From an uncultured Oscillospiraceae bacterium (lineage in GTDB: Bacteria; Bacillota; Clostridia; Oscillospirales; Oscillospiraceae): 64,000 nucleotides of DNA. The translations under genes and the position numbers were made by a program. Of this stretch, positions 9,211-17,151 are shown piece by piece. Every line of letters begins with the position of its first letter. Position 1 is the first letter of the stretch. The notes beneath the pieces were generated by a model. It saw only the letters and a list, made by a program, of their open reading frames with translations. It was not told the DNA's origin and did no database searches. Location of the stretch: positions 1 to 64,000 of the forward strand of contig CAKUHJ010000001.1 in NCBI GenBank assembly GCA_934655935.1. The letters are read 5' to 3'.

Positions 9211-10545
9211 TTATTTTCCGGATTGAAGGGCCCTGCGCTCTTCCTTCGTATGTGCGAAGTGCTCAAGCACGGGGACAAACAGGAAGCAGGTAAAGCCCGC
9301 CGTAAAGCCGCCGTTATACAGGCAGAACGCCCCGTGCAGCAGCGGCACACAGGTCACCAGCGTGTAATGAATCATGCCGGCCAGCACCCCTGCCAGCCAG
9401 CCGTAGCGCCCCGCGACCGGGGAAAGCCCGTTTGCAAAGCAGAGGCCGATGACGATGGCCTGCGCGGAAAGCGCCATGGAAAATTCCGCGCCCGTCAGCC
9501 CGCAGACAAATCTTGCCGCGAGGCTTGCCAGCGCGTAGCCGGCCATGATCGGCCAGACGTTCAGGGGATGGCTTCCCTTGAAGCAGCAGCAGACCATGCA
9601 GAAGACGCACCCGAGCGTCGCCGCGTTCCACTTTGCCCCGACCAGCAGATAATAGGCCACAATGAATATGCCGTAGACACCAAGGTTCAGAATTGCCGCG
9701 CCGGAGCCGTATTTTGCGCCGTAGTCGACCTGATAGCCGGAGTCGCGCAGCAGCTTTCCATACGCCTTTCCGCCGCCCATGGCAAGGCCCCAGACAATCG
9801 CCAGACCGAATACCGCGCCGCAGAAGGCCAGGCTGATCACAGGGAAGCTGTCCCCGAGGCCGACGCCCTCCGACGCCGGAGGCGCGGGGATAAAAACCTT
9901 ATAAAGAAGCGAACGCAGGAAGAATGCAATCAGGCCGATGGGAATCGCCGCGTTATAAAGATCGTAGCCCTTGTGCATGTTCGGGCTGTGCGGCAGCGCC
10001 GCCGGGAAAATAAAGCCGATAAAAACGCCGGCTGCCAGCGCAAGCAGAACGCCGCTCAGCGTAAAGCCATGCCAGCTTTCGCCCGGATAGCGGAACAGCA
10101 GCTCCGTAATAAGCGGCGCAAGGCCTGTGGAAAAGAGGAATGCGTTTGCCATCGCACCGGGCTTCTTTTGCTTGACAATGCAGTAAAGCAGCACGCCTGC
10201 AAAGGAAAACCAGATGTTGAGGATTGTCGTGCCCCAGAAGCAGAAGCCCGCCGTCAGGAGGAAGGCCAGAACGCTCACGCCGTCCGGCTTGCTGCCGGGC
10301 AGGCAGTAGAGCCCCAGGCAGACCGCGCAGACCAGCGCGCAGTTGAGAAACGTCCCGGCAAAGCCGCCGTAGCTGGGGTCAAAGTAGCTTTTGACCGTCT
10401 GTCCGGACTGGACGCAGATTCGCCCAAGACCCGCGGCCATTTCCGCCCGGTCCGGCGAAAAGAGGGCGGCCAGAAGGCTCAGAAGCGCAAAGCCGGCAAA
10501 CAGGCAGCGGATCGCCCGCTCCGGCTGATTCAGTTTTTCTTTCAT
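9211..10545 (-). CDS. DUF1576-family multispanning membrane protein
   Basis: A 444-residue, very hydrophobic protein with roughly ten to twelve membrane segments (for example GFALLSLLAALFS, GVLLALAAGVFIGFIFPAAL, LIAFFLRSLLYKVF). Repeated small-residue helices and the conserved-looking HSPNMHKGYDLYNA loop match the DUF1576 family of uncharacterised Firmicutes membrane proteins. The ATG at 10545 has GGGAGATGAAAGA upstream. It lies downstream of folD on the same strand but is separated from it by a terminator. A transport function is plausible but unproven. Confidence 0.75.
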   Translation of the reverse strand: MKEKLNQPERAIRCLFAGFALLSLLAALFSPDRAEMAAGLGRICVQSGQTVKSYFDPSYGGFAGTFLNCALVCAVCLGLYCLPGSKPDGVSVLAFLLTAGFCFWGTTILNIWFSFAGVLLYCIVKQKKPGAMANAFLFSTGLAPLITELLFRYPGESWHGFTLSGVLLALAAGVFIGFIFPAALPHSPNMHKGYDLYNAAIPIGLIAFFLRSLLYKVFIPAPPASEGVGLGDSFPVISLAFCGAVFGLAIVWGLAMGGGKAYGKLLRDSGYQVDYGAKYGSGAAILNLGVYGIFIVAYYLLVGAKWNAATLGCVFCMVCCCFKGSHPLNVWPIMAGYALASLAARFVCGLTGAEFSMALSAQAIVIGLCFANGLSPVAGRYGWLAGVLAGMIHYTLVTCVPLLHGAFCLYNGGFTAGFTCFLFVPVLEHFAHTKEERRALQSGK

Positions 10546-10568
10546 TCTTTCATCTCCCTGTAAAAAGG

Positions 10569-10594
10569 CTGCCGCCGGAGGAAGCCGGCGGCAG
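10569..10594 (-). terminator. Terminator after folD
   Basis: Ten-base arms CTGCCGCCGG / CCGGCGGCAG; read on the minus strand it is followed by CCTTTTTAC. Confidence 0.85.
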
Positions 10595-10625
10595 TTGGCG
10601 TGTCGAAAAAATTTCTTCGTCCAGC

Positions 10626-11504
10626 TTACATCGTGCGCTCTGCCGCCTCGACCACGTGGCCGATGAGCACGGAGGTCGTCACAGAGCCGACGCCGCCGGG
10701 AACCGGCGTAATCGCGCCGACAATCGGCTCGACCTCGGAGAAGACCGCGTCGCCGGCGATGGCACCCTTGCCGCCCTTGGAGTTGACCTTTTCCGGGTCC
10801 CAGTTGATGGAGACGTCGATCACAATCTGATTTTCAGAGACATAGTCCTTTGTCAGGCTGTTCAGAACGCCTGCCGCGGAAACCAGGATATCCGCCTTGC
10901 GGGCGATACCGGCCACGTCCACAGTCTTGGTATGGCAGACGGTAACGGTGGCGTTCTTTGCCATGAGCATCATCGCCGCAGGCTTGCCCACAACGAGGGA
11001 GCGGCCGATGACGACGGCGTTCTTGCCCTTGCAGTCGATACCGTAGTAGTCGAGAATTTCCATGCAGGCCTGCGGCGTGCAGGGCGCAAAGCCCAGCTTC
11101 TTGCCGGTGAAGACGCCCGCGTTGGACAGATCCGTCATGCAGTCGACGTCCTTGGCCGCGGCCAGATGGTTGCAGATTTCGTCCTGATCGGCCTTCAGAT
11201 GCTTCGGCAGCGGCCGGAACATCAGGCAGCCGTGGATGGAAGCGTCGGCATTGATGGCCTCAAGCTGTGCAATGAGCGCTTCCTTGGTGACGTCCTCGGG
11301 CAGAACAAACTTCTGTACCTCGACGCCGATGAGCTCCGCGCGGGCCGTCGCGCCCTTTTCATAGGAAAGATCCGAGGGGTTTTCGCCGCAGCGCACAATG
11401 GCGAGCTTGGGGCTGACGCCCTTTTCCTTCAGCGCCGCGACGCGGGCCTGAAGCTTTTCGTTCATGGCGGCGGTAACTTCCTTGCCGAGCAGCAGTTTTG
11501 CCAT
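10626..11504 (-). CDS. folD: FolD, methylene-THF dehydrogenase / methenyl-THF cyclohydrolase
   Basis: A 292-residue protein that interconverts 5,10-methylene-, 5,10-methenyl- and 10-formyl-tetrahydrofolate with NAD(P)H. The FolD hallmarks are visible: an N-terminal catalytic domain (SYEKGATARAELIGV region with the catalytic Lys, then CLMFRPLPKHL), and a Rossmann half with VVIGRSLVVGKPAAMML and a C-terminal ITPVPGGVGSVTTSVLI. The ATG at 11504 (MAKLLLGKEV) has GGAGAGG six bases upstream and is preferred to the upstream frame start. It follows fchA by 21 bases. FolD and FchA overlap in cyclohydrolase activity, a common pairing in acetogen-type one-carbon pathways. Confidence 0.95.
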   Translation of the reverse strand: MAKLLLGKEVTAAMNEKLQARVAALKEKGVSPKLAIVRCGENPSDLSYEKGATARAELIGVEVQKFVLPEDVTKEALIAQLEAINADASIHGCLMFRPLPKHLKADQDEICNHLAAAKDVDCMTDLSNAGVFTGKKLGFAPCTPQACMEILDYYGIDCKGKNAVVIGRSLVVGKPAAMMLMAKNATVTVCHTKTVDVAGIARKADILVSAAGVLNSLTKDYVSENQIVIDVSINWDPEKVNSKGGKGAIAGDAVFSEVEPIVGAITPVPGGVGSVTTSVLIGHVVEAAERTM

Positions 11505-11525
11505 TTTATTCCTCTCCTTCACGTC

Positions 11526-12146
11526 TTATTTGAAGAATCCGGCCTTGACGGTTTCAAAAATCCCGTCGGCCAGCTTGCCGTAGGTATCCAGCATGGAAAG
11601 GCACTTTGCGTTCATTTCCTCTGCCAGCGCACGGTTCTGAAGCGTTTTGGTATTGATGAACACATTGAGCGACGCTGCCTGCAGCGCGGACTTCACAATC
11701 ACCGCGCCGCACCCGGCGTCGGAGACGGCAAGGCGGGAGCCCTTTTCCGCGAAAACCTTGATGGCGTCCAGCGAGGCGCAGCACAGCTCCATAATGTGCA
11801 TCGGGACCTGGCAGGCGGTAATCGTTGCCTTTTCCATGATCTCCGGGCGGCTGGGGTCGTCCTTCGGAATGCCATAGGCTCTGGACAGGGGGATAAAGCC
11901 CTCCGCATCTGCGGGAACCTGGTCCAGGAGCTCTGCCTGGAGGCGGTCGCACTCGGCCTTGAGGGCGACGATCTCCGCCTCAACGTCCGCATATTTCTTC
12001 TTGCCGACGGTCAGCGAGCCCACCATATTGCCGAGCGCCGTGCCGAGCGCGGCCACAAGCGCGGACGCGCCGCCGCCGCCGGGCGCAGGCTCGCTCGACG
12101 CGAGCACCGTGACAAATTCACGGCAGGATTTTGTCGTATAATCCAT
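11526..12146 (-). CDS. fchA: FchA, methenyltetrahydrofolate cyclohydrolase (cyclodeaminase/cyclohydrolase family)
   Basis: A 206-residue protein of the formiminotransferase-cyclodeaminase/cyclohydrolase family. It shows the family's PGGGGASALVAALGTALG opening after an N-terminal helix, the GFIPLSRAYGIPKDD loop, and a late ALQAASLNVFINTK helix. In one-carbon pathways it hydrolyses 5,10-methenyl-THF to 10-formyl-THF, the step next to formate-THF ligase encoded just upstream. The start at 12146 (MDYTTKSC) has GGAG eight bases upstream. It lies between fhs and folD on the same strand; partial readthrough of the hairpin at 12175-12200 or a separate promoter would be needed for cotranscription with fhs. 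Confidence 0.92.
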   Translation of the reverse strand: MDYTTKSCREFVTVLASSEPAPGGGGASALVAALGTALGNMVGSLTVGKKKYADVEAEIVALKAECDRLQAELLDQVPADAEGFIPLSRAYGIPKDDPSRPEIMEKATITACQVPMHIMELCCASLDAIKVFAEKGSRLAVSDAGCGAVIVKSALQAASLNVFINTKTLQNRALAEEMNAKCLSMLDTYGKLADGIFETVKAGFFK

Positions 12147-12174
12147 GTGATTCTCCTTCATTCACAATGTAAAA

Positions 12175-12200
12175 GGAGGCGGCGGATTACCGCCGCCTCC
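12175..12200 (-). terminator. Terminator between fhs and fchA
   Basis: Eleven-base arms GGAGGCGGCGG / CCGCCGCCTCC with an ATTA loop; read on the minus strand it runs into TTTTACATTG. It may reduce expression of fchA-folD relative to fhs. Confidence 0.8.
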
Positions 12201-12236
12201 CGGTTGGGTCTGCGTATATGCGCGTTTGTCCGTCTC

Positions 12237-14048
12237 TTAGAAGAGGCCCGAAACCTTGCCGGTCTCGGTGTCGACGTCGATGCGGCGGTAAGCCGGGTCG
12301 GACGAGGTACCGGGCATCATGGAGATGGCGCCGGCCATCGGGCAGAGGAACTTCGCGCCGCCGTACTCGAGGATGTCACGGATGGGCAGTCTCCAGTTCT
12401 TCGGCACGCCCTTCCAGCTGGGCTCATGCGACAAAGACAGATGGGTCTTGACCATCATCGTGCAGTAGTCGGCATACTTGGGGTCAGACTCGAAGCGCTT
12501 GGCCTTTTCCAGAGCCAGCGGCGCCCAGTCGACGCCGTCCGCGCCGTAGACTTCCTTGGCGATGAGCTCCACGCGCTGACGCAGCGGCATGCTCAGATCG
12601 TACAGGAACTTGACCTCGTTCTTCTCCTGGCAGGCGTCGATGACCGCCTCGGCCAGCTCGATTGCGCCTTCGCCGCCGTAACGCCAGTGGTTCGACAGCG
12701 CGCAGCGGACGCCGTGCTCCTTGCAGAGTCTGCGCAGAAGCGCAATCTCCGAGTCGGTATCGGTGTAGAACTGGTTGATGCAGACCACGGGGACGATACC
12801 GGACTTCTTGATGGTGTTCACATGATGGAACAGGTTCTCGCAGCCCTTTTCCAGCAGCTCCAGATTCTCCTCGGTGTACTCAACCGGGAGCGGCCGGCCG
12901 GCGACCACCGCCGGGCCGCCGCCGTGCATCTTGAGCGCACGGATGGTCGCAACCAGGACGGAGACGTTCGGGGTAAGGCCGGAAAGGCGGGTCTTGACGT
13001 TCCAGAATTTTTCAAAGCCGATGTCGGCGGCAAAGCCGGACTCGGTCACATGGTAATCGAACAGCTTCAGAGCCAGACGGTCGCCGATGACGGAGGACTG
13101 ACCGATGGCGATGTTGGCAAACGGGCCCGCGTGAATCAGAACCGGCTGATGTTCGACAGAATAGCACATGGTGGGGTTGATGCAGTTGCGCATCCAGGCG
13201 GTCATGGCGCCAGCAACCTCGAGATCCTCGGTGGTGACGGGCTCGCCGCTGCGGGAATAGGCGACGACGATCTTGCCGATGCGCTCACGCAGATCCTTCA
13301 GGTCGCGCGCGACCGCCAGAATGGCCATCAGCTCGGAGCCGACGGCAATACCGAACTTGGACTCCATCAGGTAGCCGTCCTTCGGCCCGCCGATGCCGAT
13401 GATGATGTTGCGCAGGCCCTGCGCGCAGAAGTCGAGCACCCAGCCCATCTCCACACGCTTGGGATCGATGTCCAGCCGCTTCAGGCCGCGCTTGGCGAGC
13501 TGCTCGTCGTTATAATTGCGCTCGTGCTGCATCCGGGCGTTCAGCGCAACCATCGCCAGATTGTGCGCGTTCATAATATCGTTAATATCACCGGTAAGGC
13601 CAAGGGAGAACTCGGTCATCGGCATCAGAAGCGCGTTGCCGCCGCCGGCAGCGGTGCCCTTGACGTTCATCGTCGGGCCGCCGGAGGGCTGACGCAGGCA
13701 GCCGCCGACATTCTTGCCGAGCTTGCCGAGGCCTTCGATCAGGCCGAGGGAGGTGGTGGACTTACCCTCGCCGAGCGGAGTGGGGGTAATGGCGGTGACT
13801 TCGATGAACTTGCCGTCGGGCTTGTCCTTCAGGCGGTTCATGATCTTGATGAAGTCCAGCTTCGGCGTCTTGCCGTAGGGGATAATTTCCTCCGGCAGCA
13901 GGCCGAGCTTTTCCCGGAAGTAGTCGACAGAGGGAAGGGTCTTTTCCGCTTCCTCCGCGATCTGCCAGTCCTTGTAGACGGTCGGGTCGAGCGTGACGCG
14001 GCCGGTCTGCGGGTCTACATACTTGCCATCCTTGAATTCGATTGCCAT
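12237..14048 (-). CDS. fhs: Formate-tetrahydrofolate ligase
   Basis: A 603-residue enzyme joining formate to tetrahydrofolate with ATP to give 10-formyl-THF. The ATP loop [13 protein letters not shown] (about 88-100), [17 protein letters not shown], the EFSLGLTGD stretch and the C-terminal [15 protein letters not shown] are unmistakable. It is about 45 residues longer than the commonest bacterial form (about 556), with extra sequence near the N-terminus. An AAGGAGG lies ten bases before the ATG, and a consensus promoter lies about 130 bases upstream. With fchA and folD it supplies the THF-bound one-carbon chain (methyl branch of the Wood-Ljungdahl pathway or purine/serine one-carbon supply). 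Methylene-THF reductase and CO dehydrogenase are not in the window. Confidence 0.96.
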   Translation of the reverse strand: MAIEFKDGKYVDPQTGRVTLDPTVYKDWQIAEEAEKTLPSVDYFREKLGLLPEEIIPYGKTPKLDFIKIMNRLKDKPDGKFIEVTAITPTPLGEGKSTTSLGLIEGLGKLGKNVGGCLRQPSGGPTMNVKGTAAGGGNALLMPMTEFSLGLTGDINDIMNAHNLAMVALNARMQHERNYNDEQLAKRGLKRLDIDPKRVEMGWVLDFCAQGLRNIIIGIGGPKDGYLMESKFGIAVGSELMAILAVARDLKDLRERIGKIVVAYSRSGEPVTTEDLEVAGAMTAWMRNCINPTMCYSVEHQPVLIHAGPFANIAIGQSSVIGDRLALKLFDYHVTESGFAADIGFEKFWNVKTRLSGLTPNVSVLVATIRALKMHGGGPAVVAGRPLPVEYTEENLELLEKGCENLFHHVNTIKKSGIVPVVCINQFYTDTDSEIALLRRLCKEHGVRCALSNHWRYGGEGAIELAEAVIDACQEKNEVKFLYDLSMPLRQRVELIAKEVYGADGVDWAPLALEKAKRFESDPKYADYCTMMVKTHLSLSHEPSWKGVPKNWRLPIRDILEYGGAKFLCPMAGAISMMPGTSSDPAYRRIDVDTETGKVSGLF

Positions 14049-14180
14049 AGAGAGGTTTCCTCCTTGTTCGCCCGGGATCTTTCACTACCCCCGGGGAAAA
14101 AATAGTGTGACGCTGTGCATCCAATCTTCCGCAACTCCCAGCGCCCAGTTGAATCGATATTTTTTTATCGGTTCGTTGAC

Positions 14181-14209
14181 AGTGTAACACTAACTTTTTC
14201 AGAAGTCAA
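14181..14209 (-). promoter_or_regulatory. Promoter of fhs
   Basis: On the minus strand TTGACT (14204-14209), a 17-base spacer and TACACT (14181-14186). The leader to the fhs ATG is about 125 bases; no tetrahydrofolate riboswitch consensus was recognised in it. Confidence 0.75.
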
Positions 14210-14238
14210 CCAGAGATTCACGGAAATCTAAAAACACT

Positions 14239-14311
14239 ACTCAGCGTGGCGAAAAAGTCTTTTCGCCACGCTGAGTCCGGTTTTCTGAACTCCAATAAGT
14301 TCAGAAAACCG
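14239..14311. repeat. Tandem hairpin element between the symporter gene and fhs (CTCAGCGTG family)
   Basis: Two perfect inverted repeats abut. The first has 17-base arms at 14239-14255 and 14260-14276 (actcagcgtggcgaaaa) with a four-base loop. The second has 14-base arms at 14278-14291 and 14298-14311 (cggttttctgaact). A close relative of the first lies at 35374-35411. A third hairpin follows at 14325-14347. Apart from these and the fhs promoter, the 383-base gap 14049-14431 holds nothing recognised. Confidence 0.8.
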
Positions 14312-14324
14312 CTTGATTGAACGC

Positions 14325-14347
14325 GAAGGGGGCTTTTTGCCCCCTTC
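14325..14347. terminator. Hairpin, possible terminator of the symporter gene
   Basis: Nine-base arms GAAGGGGGC / GCCCCCTTC around a TTTTT loop. It lies downstream of the minus-strand symporter gene, but no strong T tail follows on that strand, so the terminator role is tentative. Confidence 0.45.
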
Positions 14348-14431
14348 CCTCTTCTCCCGCTGCTCTGTCGCAGAGCTGCAGATCATAGTTTTTCGACAGT
14401 CTCACTGCTGATTTTGGCGCCAGGATGCGGC

Positions 14432-15673
14432 TTACTTTGCAGCCTTTGCCCGCTTTTCGCGCTCCAGGCGGGAGATGAAGAGGGCGCAGGTTGCGTCGCC
14501 GGTGATGTTGAGGGTGGTCCGGCCCATGTCAAACAGCTTGTCGACGCCGGCGATGATGGCGATGCCCTCAACGGGAATGCCGATGGACGTCAGGACCATG
14601 GCCAGCATGATCATGCCCGCGCCCGGCGTACCGGCCGTGCCGATGGAGGCAAGCGTCGCCGTCAGGACGATGGTCGCCATATTGGCAAGCGTCAGGTCCA
14701 TGCCGTAGCAGCATGCGATGAAGACCGCGCAGACCGCCTGATAGATGGCCGTGCCGTCCATATTGATGGTCGAGCCGAGCGGCAGGACGAAGGAGCTGAT
14801 TTCCGGCTCCGCGCCCATCTCGTTGCAGCACTCGATGTTGAGCGGAAGCGTCGCGGCGGAGGAGGTGGTTGTAAACGCGCAGATCATCGCGGGGGCCAGA
14901 CCCTTGAAGAACTGGATGGGGTTCATCTTCGAGAGGAAGCGGACAGACAGGCCGTAAACCACAACCACATGGACAATGTAGCCGATATAGGCGATGCCGA
15001 TGACCTTGGCCAGCGTACCGACAATTTCCGGGCCGTTGACGGCGACGACGTTCGTCATCAGGCAGAACACGCCGATGGGGGTGATCTTGATGATCATCAT
15101 CATGATCTTCATCACGACCTCGAACAGGCAGTTGATGCCCTCGCCGACCTTTTCGCCCTTCTCGCCCGCGGCCAGGACGCCCGCGCCAAGGAGAATGGCC
15201 GTCACGATAACCGGAAGCATATCCGCGTTCACCATGGGCTTGAAGAAGTTATCCGGGAAGATGGCGACGATGACGCTCATGATATGCGGCGTTTCCTTGG
15301 CCTCATATTTCAGCGCGCTCAGCTCTTCGCCCGCCAGGGGCTTGAAGCCGCCCTTGAAGAGGTTGATCAGCACGAGGCCGATCACCACGGCCAGCGCCGT
15401 GGTCGCCATGTAATAGACAAACGTCTTCAGGCCGACAGAGCCGACCCGCTTGAGGTCCTTCAGGGAGATGACGCCGTCTGCAATCGACAAAAGCACCACG
15501 GGGACGACCAGGAACTTCAGAAGGTTGATGTAGATCGTGCCGATGGGCTTGATCCATTCGCCGGTGAAGGCCGGTGCGCCCTCAATTCTTGTGCAGATCC
15601 AGCCGGCCGCGATGCCGAGCAGCATGCCGATAAAAATCCAACCGGCAAGGCTCAATTTCTTCTTTTCTTTCAA
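14432..15673 (-). CDS. Dicarboxylate/amino acid:cation symporter (DAACS family)
   Basis: A 413-residue membrane transporter of the GltP/DctA/SstT family, with an N-terminal set of helices (GWIFIGMLLGIAAGWI), the serine-rich re-entrant loop region FTTTSSAATLPLN, the NMDGTAIYQ helix and the ASIGTAGTPGAG loop. These are the substrate- and cation-binding landmarks of the family. The likely substrates are glutamate, aspartate, C4-dicarboxylates or serine/threonine; this cannot be decided by eye. A TTG start at 15673 is preferred because AAGGAGAG lies just upstream; an alternative TTG at 15709 has no ribosome site. A clear promoter lies at 15721-15749. Confidence 0.9.
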   Translation of the reverse strand: MKEKKKLSLAGWIFIGMLLGIAAGWICTRIEGAPAFTGEWIKPIGTIYINLLKFLVVPVVLLSIADGVISLKDLKRVGSVGLKTFVYYMATTALAVVIGLVLINLFKGGFKPLAGEELSALKYEAKETPHIMSVIVAIFPDNFFKPMVNADMLPVIVTAILLGAGVLAAGEKGEKVGEGINCLFEVVMKIMMMIIKITPIGVFCLMTNVVAVNGPEIVGTLAKVIGIAYIGYIVHVVVVYGLSVRFLSKMNPIQFFKGLAPAMICAFTTTSSAATLPLNIECCNEMGAEPEISSFVLPLGSTINMDGTAIYQAVCAVFIACCYGMDLTLANMATIVLTATLASIGTAGTPGAGMIMLAMVLTSIGIPVEGIAIIAGVDKLFDMGRTTLNITGDATCALFISRLEREKRAKAAK

Positions 15674-15720
15674 AAAACTCTCTCCTTTTCTCTGGGGAAT
15701 AATCCCCAATTTCTGTATTC

Positions 15721-15749
15721 AGAATAACACAGGAACGGAAAGATGTAAA
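15721..15749 (-). promoter_or_regulatory. Promoter of the DAACS symporter gene
   Basis: Minus strand TTTACA (15744-15749), a 17-base spacer and TATTCT (15721-15726). A small dyad (GTGTATT...AATACAC, about 15781-15801) lies upstream and could be an operator; that is speculative. Confidence 0.7.
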
Positions 15750-15835
15750 TTGTTTTGCCAAATTTTAACGGAATATTAACGGTGTATTTCACCAAAATAC
15801 ACAAAGCCGCATGCTTGCATGACTACCCGGCCCGC

Positions 15836-17140
15836 TCAGAGCCAGCGTTCCCAGAGCTCCGAAACACGTTCCTTGAGCTGCATCCGCTCGTCCGTGCCGC
15901 GGTTCACCGCGTCCATCGCCCTTGCCAGGGCGTGGAAGGCCTCGTCACTCGGTCTGCGGTGCGGCGGATATTTTCCTGCCCGGTAATTCTCCAGCACGGT
16001 CTCATAGCGCGCCGCCGCCTGCGCGACAGCCTCCGCCCAGGAAAGATAGATCCGCTGCTGCGCCTGCTCCCCGACCTGGCGCATGGCCTCCGGCGCAGCC
16101 AGAAGCCCTGTAAGCACCGCCGCAAGGGAGGCTGCGTTTTCCTCCATCAGGAAGCCCGTCTGGCCGTCCTCGATGCCCTCGGCGGCGCAGCTGCCGCGAA
16201 TCAGCACGCTCCCCAGCGCGCAGGCCGCCGCCTCGCGCACCACAAGGCCGTTCGTGTCAAAGCTGGAAGGAAACAGGAACAGGTCCGCCCGGCAGTACCA
16301 GGCCCGGATGATCTCCCGGTCATACTGCGGCGCGCAGAAGAACACGCACGCGTCAAGCCCCAGCGAATGGCTGTAGGCCATGACCTCGTCCCGGTCCGCG
16401 CCGCTGCCGACAAAGACCATGCGGAACGCCGTCCCCTGCGCGCGGAGCTTTGCCAGCGCGTCCAGGATGATCCGCAGGCCCTTGTACCACATCATCCGGC
16501 CGACGAAGAGAAATACCGGCACCCCCTGCGGAAGATCATAGTCCTTCGTCGCCTCGCGCACAAGCGCGTCGTCCACGCGGCCCTTCGGAAAATCGACGCC
16601 GTTGGGCATCACGCGCCAGGTCCCCTCGTAGCCCAGGGCGCGCAGATTTTCCCCCGCGCCGTTGGAAACCGTCCACACCTCGTCGCAGGCGGCAATGTTG
16701 TCCACCAGCACGCGCTTGGCCTCCTCCTGCAGAAGCTTTCCGCGTACGGCGTTGGCAATGTCAATGTCAAACTTTGTATGATAGGTAAAGATCACCGGCA
16801 CATCGATCCGGTCGCGCAGCGAGCGCGCGAGCATCGCAGAGGTAATCGGGCAGTGGCAGTGGATCAGGTCGAACCGGGCCTGCTCCAGGCGGCGGAGGGT
16901 CTGCGCGGAGAAGGGGAAGCCCGCGCGGTAGCCCACCAGCTTCGTCATATCGACGCTTGGATAGCGCACCACCGGGAAGGGGTATCGGCTATCGTCCGCG
17001 TCCGGATTTGCGGGCGTCACAACCGTGACCTCGTCTCCCCGGGCGCTTAAAAGCTGCGCGTAATTGCATACCGCGTTTGCCACGCCGTCAATGACCGGCG
17101 GGAAAGAGTCGTTTATGAGGCAGACGCTTCTTTTTTCCAT
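15836..17140 (-). CDS. GT4-family glycosyltransferase
   Basis: A 434-residue GT-B glycosyltransferase. N-terminal DSFPPVIDGVANAV, then HCHCPITSAMLARSL and FTYHTKFDIDI, are typical of the acceptor domain of lipid- or mannosyl-transferring GT4 enzymes. The nucleotide-sugar domain has FVGRMMWYKGL and the late E-x7-E region (SSFDTNGLVVREAAACA). Related enzymes glycosylate diacylglycerol or phosphatidylinositol. The start at 17140 (MEKRSVC) has AAAGGAG seven bases upstream. It lies 11 bases after the L,D-transpeptidase gene, so a cell-envelope role is likely; the acceptor is unknown. Confidence 0.85.
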   Translation of the reverse strand: MEKRSVCLINDSFPPVIDGVANAVCNYAQLLSARGDEVTVVTPANPDADDSRYPFPVVRYPSVDMTKLVGYRAGFPFSAQTLRRLEQARFDLIHCHCPITSAMLARSLRDRIDVPVIFTYHTKFDIDIANAVRGKLLQEEAKRVLVDNIAACDEVWTVSNGAGENLRALGYEGTWRVMPNGVDFPKGRVDDALVREATKDYDLPQGVPVFLFVGRMMWYKGLRIILDALAKLRAQGTAFRMVFVGSGADRDEVMAYSHSLGLDACVFFCAPQYDREIIRAWYCRADLFLFPSSFDTNGLVVREAAACALGSVLIRGSCAAEGIEDGQTGFLMEENAASLAAVLTGLLAAPEAMRQVGEQAQQRIYLSWAEAVAQAAARYETVLENYRAGKYPPHRRPSDEAFHALARAMDAVNRGTDERMQLKERVSELWERWL

Positions 17141-17151
17141 GCTTTCTCCTT

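Noticed and set aside
10656-14105. A very long open frame antisense to folD, fchA and fhs
   Set aside because: GC-rich codon bias of the real genes leaves the opposite strand open. The translation is basic and repetitive, has no recognisable domain, and three proven genes occupy the other strand.
14049-14180. Tetrahydrofolate riboswitch ahead of fhs
   Set aside because: The leader lacks the recognisable conserved THF-riboswitch segments; only a promoter and ribosome site are supported.
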